DNA of 64,000 bases, taken from NCBI GenBank assembly GCA_017163975.1, contig JAFFSR010000239.1, positions 6,076,001 through 6,140,000 of the forward strand, in the 5' to 3' direction. The DNA is from Anastatus disparis. Taxonomy: Eukaryota; Arthropoda; Insecta; Hymenoptera; Eupelmidae. The position numbers and the translations under genes were made by a program. The notes beneath the pieces were generated by a model. The model was not told the origin of the DNA. It was given only the letters and a program-made list of their open reading frames with translations, and did no database searches. Positions 47,024 to 57,398 of the stretch are shown here, in pieces (position 1 is the stretch's first letter; the number at the start of each line of letters is the position of its first letter).

Positions 47024-48469
47024 ACAACATTGAAACTATTAATATTTATGAATTAATTTTATTTTCGTTTTGTACCTTATAGTTTTATAATTTTTCAATT
47101 TATATTATATATTAACTTTTGAAAATCAAAAACAATTATATTTTTATTTATTGTATTAAATTATACTTAAGTCTTTCTAGTAAACCCTTTTAATACGTCG
47201 AAAACTGAATATTTAATCGTATAAGTATCCATTAACGTTTCAAAGGTGCGTGAACTGTTATTACAAAGGTATCGATACTTCCGTTTATAAGAAAATTACT
47301 TGCAACACACGTACCTAATTTCTACTTCATTGGTATATTTTCTATTATTATCGACGCTTCAAAGAGATGGTGATTATCAGTTTTCTACAAAACGTTTAAA
47401 TACGAAGCGATTCGTTACAGGTGCGTGATAAAAGTTTTAAATCTCTTTTATAATTTTAGTTTGAAAAACATTGTTTCTAAAATACTTGAATTTCTTGAAA
47501 CATAGCAGCAATGATAGATAGAATATTAATGACGTTAATTGTAGACTCTTGTTTTTAATAATTTTCCGCTAATATTTTTTTAGTTAAAAGGTAATCGAAA
47601 AAGTCTAGTTTATGCATCGAGTAATGACTATCATAAATTTTGAATAAAAATTCTCTTTGAGTATAAGGATAAGATAAGAAAATTTATAATGATTTAAATG
47701 AGATGAAAAACATGAAACGAAAATTTTTTACAACTTTTTTTTAACACTGGTATTTTAAATCTAATTTACATTCGAATGATATAACTTGTGGTTCCAAAAC
47801 TATAGAAATGAGTCTTACAAATAAAATAATTTTACATTACAATCTGATAACAATCGACGCAAAGGAATTATAATATGCCTTGATTTGATTTATTAAAGTA
47901 TGGAATATTTTACTTACAAGGTAATACTTACTATGCAAACAAGATATTATTTGAATAATTTAACGTCAATTTTCTCACGACAGCCCACTCAAAATAAGGC
48001 GAGCTAGGTAGTATAACATACCATTTTATATTGTTGTTTTATATACTGTAAAGAATTTATAATAATTTTAAAACACTAAAGTGTTTCAGGCAAAACATAA
48101 TTTTTTGTGTTAAAATTTACAAATAATTTTTGTGTAAATCTAAAAATAATACACAATTTTCGAAACAAAATAAATATTGTTATATTTAAATTTGACCAAA
48201 ATTTTTATAGTTAATAAGTACACAAAAATTTTAGGTACACATAAAATTTTATGTTAATTTCACACATGTGTAAGATTTTAATAAAAAAATTTTGTAAGTG
48301 AAAAAATTTTAACCAATTATACATTTTTTAGTGTGTAGATTTACTTTTATTGCTGATTAAAAAGAATCTATAAATACTCTTATTGTTATCATAAATATAT
48401 CACTAAATAAACAAGGAAGTTAAGAAATGCAAGATTCAGTATAAAAAATTGAAAGCAATTTACTTGATT
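47024..48469. other. AT-rich DNA downstream of the plus-strand OR
   Basis: No exon was supportable. A less AT-rich patch at 47,190-47,420 has no usable frame with splice sites. No canonical AATAAA lies within the first 100 bp after the receptor stop. Confidence 0.5.
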
Positions 48470-48479
48470 ATGCATGCGT

Positions 48480-48544
48480 ATAAGTAGATACACAACGAGT
48501 CAGATAAGACAATGCCTTAATATACGTGACATTAAACTACTTAT
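48480..48544. other. 65-nt palindrome-ended conserved element, copy 2
   Basis: Same 8-bp closing stem ATAAGTAG/CTACTTAT and same 65-nt length, but the most diverged interior of the seven. It ends 347 bp before the tRNA-Gly. Confidence 0.6.
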
Positions 48545-48891
48545 ACATATTTATACTTATGTATATCTATACTACTGTATTATACTTAAAAGATTATTTT
48601 GTCTTCAATTTATAACTATTATAAATTGAAATTCTTAAGCTACAAAAAATAACTCTTTATTACTTTTTTTATATTATATGATAAAATAATTTACAAAATA
48701 TTGATACTCTTATTAAAAAAGAAGTCAAGTTTAAATAAAAGCTCTTTTTTTACATTAACAGGCATTATTAAGAATAAAAAAGCATTTTGTAAGCTCCCTT
48801 TTATTAATCAATCACAGTCATTTATTAAATTAATCTTAAGCTATGTATAAAAAGTATCAAAATTTTGTAAGAGAAAGCAAAAATTTGAATT

Positions 48892-48961
48892 GCATCGGCC
48901 GGGAATCGAACCCGGGCCGCCCGCGTGGCAGGCGAGCATTCTACCACTGAACCACCGATGC
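48892..48961 (-). tRNA. tRNA-Gly(GCC)
   Basis: 70-nt cloverleaf on the minus strand. The acceptor stem GCATCGG pairs with CCGATGC. D-arm with A-box TGGTTCAGTGG, anticodon loop CTGCCAC with anticodon GCC, and T-arm CCGGGTTCGATTCCCGG containing the B-box. No intron. A TTTTT terminator lies about 8 nt downstream of the 3' end. The sequence is identical to the other intact copies, suggesting function or concerted evolution. Confidence 0.97.
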
Positions 48962-49942
48962 TTGTTGATAGTTGCGCAAAATATTGTGCGAACGCTCACA
49001 ACTAAAACTATAATATATGCAAGTGTGCATACTCAATAATAAGGGAAAGTATATTTCAAAATAAATGGATAACCCAAGATTAACAGGAACTAATCTTACC
49101 ATTCTCAATAACTTATTTCTATCTTCTTATAGAGAAAGCATTGTATCGATAAAAAAAATTTTTTTAATTTTTGATGAATTTAGAAATGTTAAGACTCTTG
49201 AAAAAATGTTATGAGGTATCCATATCTGATTTCGTTCAGATTTAAATATGTTCAAATCTATTAAAATATAAGTGACGCATATTTTTTTATCCGAGTAAGA
49301 TTTTTAAAAGATTAAAATGACCCTTAAAGTTAACCCCAAAAAATATCTCCGAAATAGCTTCAGGTTTAGCAATGAAACCTATGCTAAATTATTTTTAATA
49401 AAAAGACTTTTTTATAATCATATATTTTATATTCAGAAGTAGTTTTCCTTAAAAAAAATTATTGTTTTTTAATTAAGCGATTCAACTCCTGAAGATGAAA
49501 TGCATGCTTATCGAAAGGTCTTTTTCCAATAGATAATTAGGTATTTGTTTCATTGCAATATTCCAAATGCATTTTTGAGATATTCAAATAAATAATTTTC
49601 AGAAATAAACGGATCATTTTTACCCCTTAAAAATGTTTATTAATCGCACAAATAAATTTAACGAGAGTTTTTCTTTGCTGGATCAAATTATATGCGCATT
49701 TAGGAACAATAATTTATTACACAAAAATCATTACGTTCATAAAGTTCGAAATTTGTCTCACAGATATTTCCTTTTACTACTTATTATTTACTAAAACGTA
49801 TTTTAAAACGATCTTATAATCATTACAAATCTATATTATTATAAACAAGAAATTCAAATGATTAAATTTACTAAATCAATAAGTAAATTGAAAATTGAAA
49901 GAATCAATGTAAACATTGAATGTGTTTTAACAGATTATATGT

Positions 49943-50007
49943 ATAAGTAGATACGTGACGTGTTCGGTAAAACACTGTGTCAATATACGCGATATTTAAC
50001 TACTTAT
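49943..50007. other. 65-nt palindrome-ended conserved element, copy 3
   Basis: Closing stem intact. An internal arm GTGTT...AACAC and a second arm AATAT...ATATT can form. Downstream is the decayed LINE rather than a tRNA. Confidence 0.6.
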
Positions 50008-50189
50008 GCTTCTATGATACTAGATTATGTCTAATCATTATAACTTAAACTTAACTATTTCTGAGCAAAAAATAATAATTCCTTAGTTGGTACTTTTTCT
50101 TGCCTTTAAGTTGTACGGTTAACTAATTTACAAAATCAATATGCCAATACAGGAAGCATTTGTTGAGCCTCGTATAAAAAAAATAATAG

Positions 50190-52236
50190 AGTTACCTCAT
50201 AAATAGTTTTCAAAAAGATAGTTTTCTAGATGCTGTCGGTTGTGTGCAGGGTTATCATCTGAAAAATTGATGATGGTGATATTGTTTGCTATTTTTTGCT
50301 GAAAGTTTTCTACAAGATGCTCTATTTTGTTATCAACTATGATTTTGAGGGGAATTTTGTTATTTATGAATCTAGGAGAGTTTATTTTTTTATAATATGC
50401 TCCTATAATATTTAGTACACCAGTAGGTGAGTTTACGAGGTAATCATTAATAACTATAGGTAAATCTACTATATTGGTTTTTGCCCACGCTAACAAATCT
50501 GCATCATTATGACTTATTGAAAGAGAATTTGTTTTCAATTGGTTAGAGGGTTTGAAAAGTCTGTTAATTTTAGGGAAGAATAGTTCAGAACAACGGTGAT
50601 CTATTAATTTTACTTGAGAGTCCTAATATTTATTGCAGGCAGAACGGTATTCTTGTTTAAGAGGCGGTCGGAACCATTTGCCGCTTGGTGGCGCTGCGGT
50701 CAGGTGAGAGAAAAATATAAAATATTTTTTATATAGCAATTTAAAATTTACTGAAACAATAATATACTTTTAATCTTGTCATTTCCTCTAGCCATATATA
50801 TGTAGAATAATTATTAATATTAATTTTGTTTGAAAAGTCTAAAATATTGTTATAAAGCGAAAAATGCGGCGCGAGGTAGAGCCGACGTAAACATTAGCAT
50901 ACATCATTCTTTAGTATTGCTCTCTCTGTCGCACTAAGGGAAGGTGCACGCATGTTTACATCGGTCCTACGTTGCATCGCATTTTTCGCTTTATAACAAT
51001 ATTTCAGACTTTTCAAACAAGATAAGTATTAATAATTATTCTACATATAGATGGCTAGAGGAATATGATAAAAGTATATTGTCGTCTCAGAAAATTGTAA
51101 ATAGCTGTATAAAAAATATTTAATAGATTTCTCTCACCTGACCGCAGCGCCACCCTATATGTAGCGGCGAATAGACCCGACCGCCTCTTTAAGAAGATAA
51201 TTAATTTTTTCTATGATTATTTTAAGATGATTTAGTAATTAAAAAGAATTTGTATTTGTGCAATTTTTTAATTATGTTATTAGTGTAGTATAGAATATTA
51301 TTTACAGGTTTGTACTTGGGTACTGTATTTTTAATTGCTGTTTGTATAGAGGTACTGATATTTTGTACGTGCGTATTCATTTCACTGTTTGATAAATTTC
51401 TGTTTTTGGGTATAAAATAACTATGAATAGAATTAAGTTTTTTTTTAATTTTTTCCATTTCATACTTTTATACATATATCTATATTTTTCTGATGGGTCG
51501 ACGGGTAGTATAACACTTAGCGGTTTGATGGAAAAGATTAAAGCTTTGTGATCGCTATTGTAATCATAGGTTTTTATTTTATTAGAGTCTATGTCTACAA
51601 GTCTTAATCTACTGTCTGAAATCCAGAAGTCGAGAAAAGAGTTGGCGCTTGGAAATGTATGTGTGGTAGGGGGTTGCAGTTTAGTTCTGTACAGTAAGCC
51701 TTGGCCATTAAACCAGTTATATAACATATTGCCTTTTTTGTGCATGTTCGGTTACCGCGCGCAGTGTGCCTGGCGCTTAGGTCGCCTACTATAACGTAAT
51801 AATTATTGTTGGTATTTAATTTTAGTTTAGTAAAATGATGGTTTAGCTCGTCGGTAAATACGCGTTTACTGCTATTATTTGCATAGATTGCTACAATATA
51901 CATATTGAGATTATTAGTTATAATATTTATAATTGTATATTCAATAATTTCGTTGTTTGTTGAAGGCGTATATATTATTTCGAATGGGATAGTTCGCTTA
52001 ATGACGATCACAGTGCCACCACCTTTAGTACTGTTAGGTCTATCAGTTCTTACGATTTCGTATTCATCAAACTGAGTTTTATACTTTTTATTAAATTAGT
52101 CTCGCTGATTAATGCTATGTCAATGTTATTATTAAGTAAAAAATAATAAAGATTGTAACGCTTGATAAGGAAACAAGGAAGTTTACGTTGACAGATGTTA
52201 GCTTTAAAATATTATTATGTTGGATGTATTATCCAT
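50190..52236 (-). pseudogene. Decayed LINE ORF2 (endonuclease and linker region)
   Basis: The minus-strand reading is clearly related to the first ~520 residues of the intact ORF2 at 57399-60719, with frameshifts and stops. From the start it can be followed through an STNVNFLVSLS segment (ATG at about 52236), the endonuclease motif VGDLSARHTARG (GDFNARNTAWG in the intact copy, with W lost), YNSDHKALIFSI, and the NPAHNRQ region where it stops. It lacks the reverse transcriptase half, so it is truncated at the 3' side, unlike usual 5'-truncated LINE copies. That implies rearrangement after insertion. A 527-bp MITE interrupts it, and its low-coordinate edge recurs at 63926-64000. Confidence 0.85.
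50661..51187. mobile_element. 527-bp foldback MITE inside the decayed LINE
   Basis: Perfect 11-bp ends GAGGCGGTCGG/CCGACCGCCTC are flanked by TTTAA on both sides (50656-50660 and 51188-51192). Pairing continues inward through TGGCGCTGCGGTCAGGTGAG for well over 200 bp per arm. Removing it restores continuity with the intact LINE sequence (GTTTAAGAAGATAATT against GTTTCAGGAGGTAATT), which confirms the borders. No ORF. TTAA within the duplication leaves piggyBac-type mobilisation possible, but a 5-bp TTTAA duplication fits the symmetric ends best. Confidence 0.85.
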
Positions 52237-52907
52237 TGTGTAAATCAAGAATGTTGTATAGATTGTCTAATCTGATATTAGTATTATATAATTTTTCATG
52301 AAAAGTTACGAAAACGAACTGCATAAAATACTACATACAGTACTACACGCAATACTACACACAATACTTCAGCCTAAACTATATAATGAAATACATTTAA
52401 GAATACATAAAGAAGTACACTATTTTTGCACTACATACCGAACTATATAAAATGAAATCGTGCAAGAAAGAACATGAGAGTATTATTATGCAATAAATAC
52501 ATGCAATAGTACACATTAAAAGAAAATAGGAATATATTGCCAAAGAATATAGACATGAATAGAAGCGCAGAGCGAATCGGAACAGTGAGGTCACTTTAGG
52601 AATCTATCTCCTCTGCTTATACATAACCTCTATATATATACAGTACTAATATATAGATATACAAACGATGTAAAAACTGGAAGATAACTTGCTTCAAAAT
52701 TTTGTACGCATCTGTTCTTTTACTTACGTCTATATTCTTTGATATTGCACGCAGTACTACATAAAACACTAAAGCCTAAATTATATAATGAAATAGATAT
52801 AAGAATACATACAGAAGTACACTATTTTTATACTACATACCGAACTACACAAAAAAAATGCAATGATACACGTTAAGAGAAAATAGGAATGTATTACATA
52901 TAAAGGC
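52237..52907. repeat. Partly tandem AT-rich repeat
   Basis: Segment 52,340-52,540 (GCAATACTACACACAATACT, then CTATATAATGAAATA and AAGAAGTACACTATTTTTGC) recurs diverged at 52,745-52,900. Between them is a less AT-rich stretch (52,555-52,620). No coding exon is supported. It may be the remnant upstream part of the decayed LINE or another element. Confidence 0.5.
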
Positions 52908-53212
52908 ATGAGTTCGAATCCTGGCCAGGTACCTCTGACTTTTTTTTCAAAAGAAAAATTAGTGTATGTGCTAATAATATCGCGTGGCCCTTAAAAAAAT
53001 CCGATCTCATTGGGTATCGGTTGATTGTTGGTCACAAAAATGACTGACCATCGATCGGTAGTCAAAGATTTCGGTATGGTATGTCAGATGGGCTAGCCTG
53101 ATGTAATGTGTTAAACGGGAACCGGGCTAGAATCTATCTGATATCATCATATGAAAAAAGTTAATTATATAGAGGACAATATTCTCTATATAATTAATTA
53201 AAAAAAAAAAAA
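52908..53212 (+). mobile_element. Probable SINE with B-box-containing head fragment
   Basis: GAGTTCGAATCCTGGCCAGG matches a pol III B-box and T-arm. About 230 bp of moderately GC-rich, non-coding body follow, then an A-run at 53201-53212. The A-box half of the tRNA-like head is not apparent. The body differs from the SINE family at 5.8, 18.8, 32.2 and 40.8 kb, so this is a second family. A 14-bp inverted repeat (TTAATTATATAGAG and complement) lies just before the A-run. Confidence 0.45.
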
Positions 53213-53560
53213 ATTACACATAAAGTAATTTGTTTACAAAAATATGCAAAGATAATTATTCAATATATAAATATTATATTTAAACTAAATTTTTTTTAAA
53301 ATGTATTTTTCAAAATATTATGAATAATCGATACCAAAACCATACAATCGGCATTTGCTTACATTGTCATTTTTTACAAATATTTACTTTTACTACTTAA
53401 TTGCTGTAAAATATTTTGAAACACCCTTACTATCGTTACAAATATATATTATTGCAAACATGAAATTCAAATAATTGAATTCACTGAACCAATACAGAAA
53501 TAAAAAAATTAAAAGCTTCAACACGGAAATTGAATGCATTTTAGCCAATTATTAATGTGC

Positions 53561-53625
53561 ATAAGTAGATAAGTGTCGTGTTCGATAAGGCGTTGTCTCA
53601 ATGTATACGGTATTCAACTACTTAT
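53561..53625. other. 65-nt palindrome-ended conserved element, copy 4
   Basis: Very similar to copy 1. Its right end overlaps the left copy of the 13-bp direct repeat that flanks the adjacent insertion. Confidence 0.6.
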
Positions 53626-53632
53626 ATTTCTA

Positions 53633-54057
53633 AATATATAAGATGCCACCAGCAGTCAATATATGTACACAGAGAAATCCGCTCTTGAAGCAAAAAAAAC
53701 ATTCGATTTGATTGCGATCTGTTTGAATCAACATGAAATCCACTTCATAAAAGTAGAAATCTATTATTTCGGAAAATGGGTGCTTTTTCCTTCACGTACA
53801 GTATCTATTTGATTCAACATGAAATCCATTTGTATTTAGTGGATAAATTTATTTCAATCAAATATATATCCACTTGCAGCTAGTGGATTTTAGCAAACAG
53901 ATTCTATGTTTGATTTAAGCAGATCGCTATTACGACGTAAAACGAGAAGAATTTCTGTTAGCAGCAAGTGGATTCCACTTGCTTCAAGAGCCGATTTCTG
54001 TCAGTGTAGGAATGTAGAAAGTTTAACGGCTAATTACTGCTCAATTGAGCAGTAATT
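53633..54057. mobile_element. Insertion flanked by 13-bp direct repeats, containing a MITE
   Basis: ACTTATATTTCTA occurs at 53620-53632 and again at 54058-54070. Unit A has a single equivalent, so the 425 bp between are an insertion with target duplication. Most of it is the TA-flanked MITE at 53668-54006. The short borders may be remains of the carrier element. Confidence 0.65.
53668..54006. mobile_element. 339-bp TA-flanked MITE
   Basis: TA lies on both sides (53666-53667 and 54007-54008). The left end CACAGAGAAATCCGCTCTTG and the inverted right end CACTGACAGAAATCGGCTCT align with small indels and continue to TTGAAGCAA. The interior repeats GATTCAACATGAAATCCA and AGTGGAT words. Non-coding. 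TA duplication suggests Tc1/mariner-type mobilisation. Confidence 0.7.
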
Positions 54058-54411
54058 ACTTATATTTCTATAATACTAGATTATGTCTAATCATTATAAT
54101 TTGAATTCCATTACTTTTAAACAGCAAATAACAATCATTTAATTGTTATTTTTTTTACCTTTAAGTTGAACGATGAACTAATCTACAAAGTGTATATGCC
54201 GACATTAAAAACAATAAATTAAACAATTCCTACTTTAACATTTCGTTGCTGAAAAAAAATAATAAAAAGCTTCCTTTTGTTACATCAACAACCATTATTA
54301 ATAATGAAGATAGCATTTTTTAAACTCTGTTTTATCAAAAAATTATAGGCATCTATGCTGTACAATGCAAAAACAATAAATTTTTGATAGAAAATGGCAA
54401 AAATTTAAATT

Positions 54412-54481
54412 GCATCGGCCGGGAATCGAACCCGGGCCGCCCGCGTGGCAGGCGAGCATTCTACCACTGAACCACCGATGC
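54412..54481 (-). tRNA. tRNA-Gly(GCC)
   Basis: Identical in all 70 positions to the copy at 48892, with anticodon GCC. A TTTTT terminator follows on the minus strand (AATTTAAATTTTTGCC). Confidence 0.97.
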
Positions 54482-55465
54482 TTGTTTATAGTTACGCAAA
54501 ATATTGTGCGAACGCTCTAACTAAAACTATAATATATGCAAGTATACATGCTCAATAATAGGTGAAAGTATATTTCAATATAAATGGATAACCCAAGATT
54601 TACAGGAACTAATCTTACCATCCTTAATAACTCATCTCTATCTTCTTATAAAGAATGCATTGTCAATAAACAACATTTTTTTAATTTTCGATGATTTAGA
54701 AATATTAAGACTATTAAAAAAATCTTATGAGGTATCCACATCCGATTTCGTTAAGATTTAAATATGTTCAAATCTATTAAAATATAAGTGACGCGTATTT
54801 TTTCGTCCAAGTAAGATTTTTAAGAGGTTAAAATGACCCTTAAAGATTACCCCAAAATATATCTCGAGAATGGCTTCAGGTTTGGCAATGAAACCTATGC
54901 TAAATTATTTTTCATAAAAAGACTTTTTTATAATCATATATTTTATCTTCAGAAGTAGTTTTCCTTAAAAAAAAATTACTGTTTTTCAGTTAAGGGATTT
55001 AACTCCTGAAGATGAAATTCATACTTATCGAAAGGTCTTTTTCCAATAGGTAATTAGGTATTTGTTTCATTGCAATATTCCAAATGCATTTTTGAGATAA
55101 TTAAAAAAAATTAATTTTCAGGAGTAAACTTTACGAGTCATTTTTACCGATTAAAAATGTACATTAATCGCACAAATGAAATCAACGAGCATATTTCTTT
55201 GCTGCATCAGATTATATGCACATATAGGAACAATAATTTATTACACAAAAATCATTACGTTCATAAAGTTCGAAATTTGTCCACAGATATTTCCTTTTAC
55301 TACTTATTATTTACTAAAACGTATTTTAAAACGATCTTATAATCATTACAAATCTATATTATTAGAAACAAGAAATTCAAATGATTAAATTTTCTAAATC
55401 AATAAGTAAATTGAAAATTGAAAGAATCAATGTAAACATTGAATGTGTTTTAACAGATTATATAT

Positions 55466-55530
55466 ATAAGTAGATACGTGACGTGTTCGGTAAGACACTG
55501 TGTCAATATACGCGATATTTAACTACTTAT
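55466..55530. other. 65-nt palindrome-ended conserved element, copy 5
   Basis: Nearly identical to copy 3. It ends 257 bp before the next tRNA-Gly. Confidence 0.6.
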
Positions 55531-55787
55531 GCTTCTATGATACTAGATTATGTCTAATCATTATAACTGAAACTTGACTATTTCTGAGCAAAAAATAATA
55601 ATTCCTTAGTTGTTATTTCTTCTTGCCTTTAAGTTGTACAGCTAACTAATTTACAAAATCAATATGCCGATACAGAAAGCATTTGTTGAGCGTTGCATAA
55701 AAAAATTATAAGCATTTGCTAAACACAATCTTAGACGATGTAAAAAATATAGTATTTTTTTTGTAAGAACAGACAAAAATGAAAATT

Positions 55788-55857
55788 GCATCGGCCGGGA
55801 ATCGAACCCGGGCCGCCCGCGTGGCAGGCGAGCATTCTACCACTGAACCACCGATGC
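55788..55857 (-). tRNA. tRNA-Gly(GCC)
   Basis: Identical 70-nt gene to the two other intact copies. Minus-strand T runs follow within 4-12 nt (AATTTTCATTTTTGTC), giving terminators despite different flanking DNA. Confidence 0.97.
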
Positions 55858-56351
55858 TTGTTTATAGTTACGAAAAACATATTTTCAAAGTTCGAAAACT
55901 TATTGCAAAACTATAATACACGCGCGCACGCGTGTGTGTGTGCGTCTCATACAATCGGTTGTGAAAACATACTTCAAAGTAAATTGATAATTGCAATGAG
56001 AATATAGCACTGTATACAATGTGGAAGCAAATTTTATTTTTCCCTCCCATGATCACAAATATCCCATTTTCGGGAAAAAATGTATGAATTTTTTATTCTC
56101 AGTTGCATGATGTTTTATTCTAAAATTTATTAATATTAACATTAATCAAGGAATTTTTGGTTAAGCTTGTTTCACAATTATCTGTTTTTAGTATATATAT
56201 TTACTGCAAAGGTATTTTAAAACACTCACTATAAATCTGTACTATTACAAACATGAATTTTAAATAATTGAATTCATAAAATAAACAAGGAAATTAAGAA
56301 GTGCAAAATTCAATTTAAAAATGTTAATGTTTTATTCAATTTCTTATGTTG

Positions 56352-56416
56352 ATAAGTAGATAAGTGTCGTGACAGATAAGACGTTGTCTCAATTTACTCG
56401 GCATTAAACTACTTAT
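56352..56416. other. 65-nt palindrome-ended conserved element, copy 6
   Basis: Same closing stem and length. The interior is intermediate between copies 1/4 and 2. It lies 533 bp before the split tRNA-Gly at 56950. Confidence 0.6.
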
Positions 56417-56949
56417 AATTTCATAAGACTGTACCATCCTTCAAAAATTATTTCACTTTTAAATTACAACTATTACAACATGAACTTGACTATAATTTGC
56501 TACCTTAGTTTTATTTGTAAAGTATGTGGTGAAATATTATACAGAACATACATTCATTTTAGAAACAAATTTAGTTTGAGTAATGGTCCTTTTTTTTATA
56601 TTGAGGCGATTTCAAAAATTAGATTAAGTTTCATTTTTTAATTTACAAATCACGTTTTTAATTTATGAAATTTTTCAGATTTTTTTATACTTTATCATTA
56701 TTTGAAATCTTCAAAATAGTGGGAAAGATACAAATCTAGAAAATTTTATAAACTAAAAGCTTAATTTGTAAACTACAAAACGAAATTCAACGCGACATCG
56801 GTAGTTGTCTCAACAAGTATAATTAACAATAAAGATAACTTTCGTAACATTCTGTTTTATCAAAAAATATAATGATCTACCAAAAACAATGTTAAGATAA
56901 TAAAAAAAAATATAACATTTTTTTTAATAAAAATGCAAAAATTTGAATT

Positions 56950-56970
56950 GCATCGGCCGGGAATCGAACC
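56950..56970 (-). pseudogene. 3' piece of tRNA-Gly split by the LINE
   Basis: Carries the last 21 bases of the tRNA (T-arm and acceptor 3' strand), ending exactly at the poly(A) of the LINE. Positions 56956-56970 are one copy of the 15-bp target duplication. Confidence 0.9.
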
Positions 56971-57398
56971 TTTTTTTTTTTTTTTTTTAAAGATGTTTAT
57001 TTGCTTAAGAATCATACAATATTATACATAGGAGGCGCAAATTAACATTACAGAAGAAAAGCCTATATCAACTTAGGTTACAAATACATATACATGACTT
57101 AATCGTACTCGCATATGGACATTATAAGGTTCAAAAATAGTTCATTATATTATAAGACTTCGACAAATTCGTCTGGGATGTCTGACTACTATGTGGTTAC
57201 AATGCGGTAAAAAGTGTGGATGTATTGAAACAAAAAAAAAATCCGGCAGTACAATATCAATGTGAGGGTGAAAATATATTTTATTTTTCGAGTGTTTGTT
57301 GTACATATCTAAGGAAGATTTGTTTAGCTATAAATAAATAGGTATGTTTGTAGTAAAAATTAAACGCAGTTAGATACAAGAATTAGACTTGATTATAT

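Larger units (their letters stand above)
48470..50190. repeat. tRNA-Gly segmental repeat unit B
   Basis: Palindrome-ended element, spacer, intact tRNA-Gly, then about 980 bp leading to a second palindrome-ended element and the edge of the decayed LINE. From 48,962 onward it is nearly identical to 62,698-64,000, including the LINE junction at its right edge, which shows a duplication of the entire block. Confidence 0.85.
53455..55735. repeat. tRNA-Gly segmental repeat unit C
   Basis: Same order as units A and B: palindrome-ended element (with a 425-bp insertion next to it), spacer, intact tRNA-Gly, the downstream AAAGGTCTTTTTCCAATAG block, and another palindrome-ended element at 55,466. Up to 54,200 it is closer to unit A; after the tRNA it is closer to units B and E, so the array has been shuffled by recombination. 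Confidence 0.8.
55736..56970. repeat. tRNA-Gly segmental repeat unit D
   Basis: Contains an intact tRNA-Gly and a palindrome-ended element, then runs into the split tRNA-Gly. Its downstream flank after the tRNA (from about 55,870, with a GC/GT dinucleotide patch near 55,918-55,945) differs from units A-C, so it is the most divergent unit. Confidence 0.7.

Noticed and set aside
49943..50040. Helitron 3' end (hairpin followed by CTAG)
   Set aside because: The hairpin is long and AT-rich, the distance to CTAG varies between copies, and insertion between A and T is not shown.
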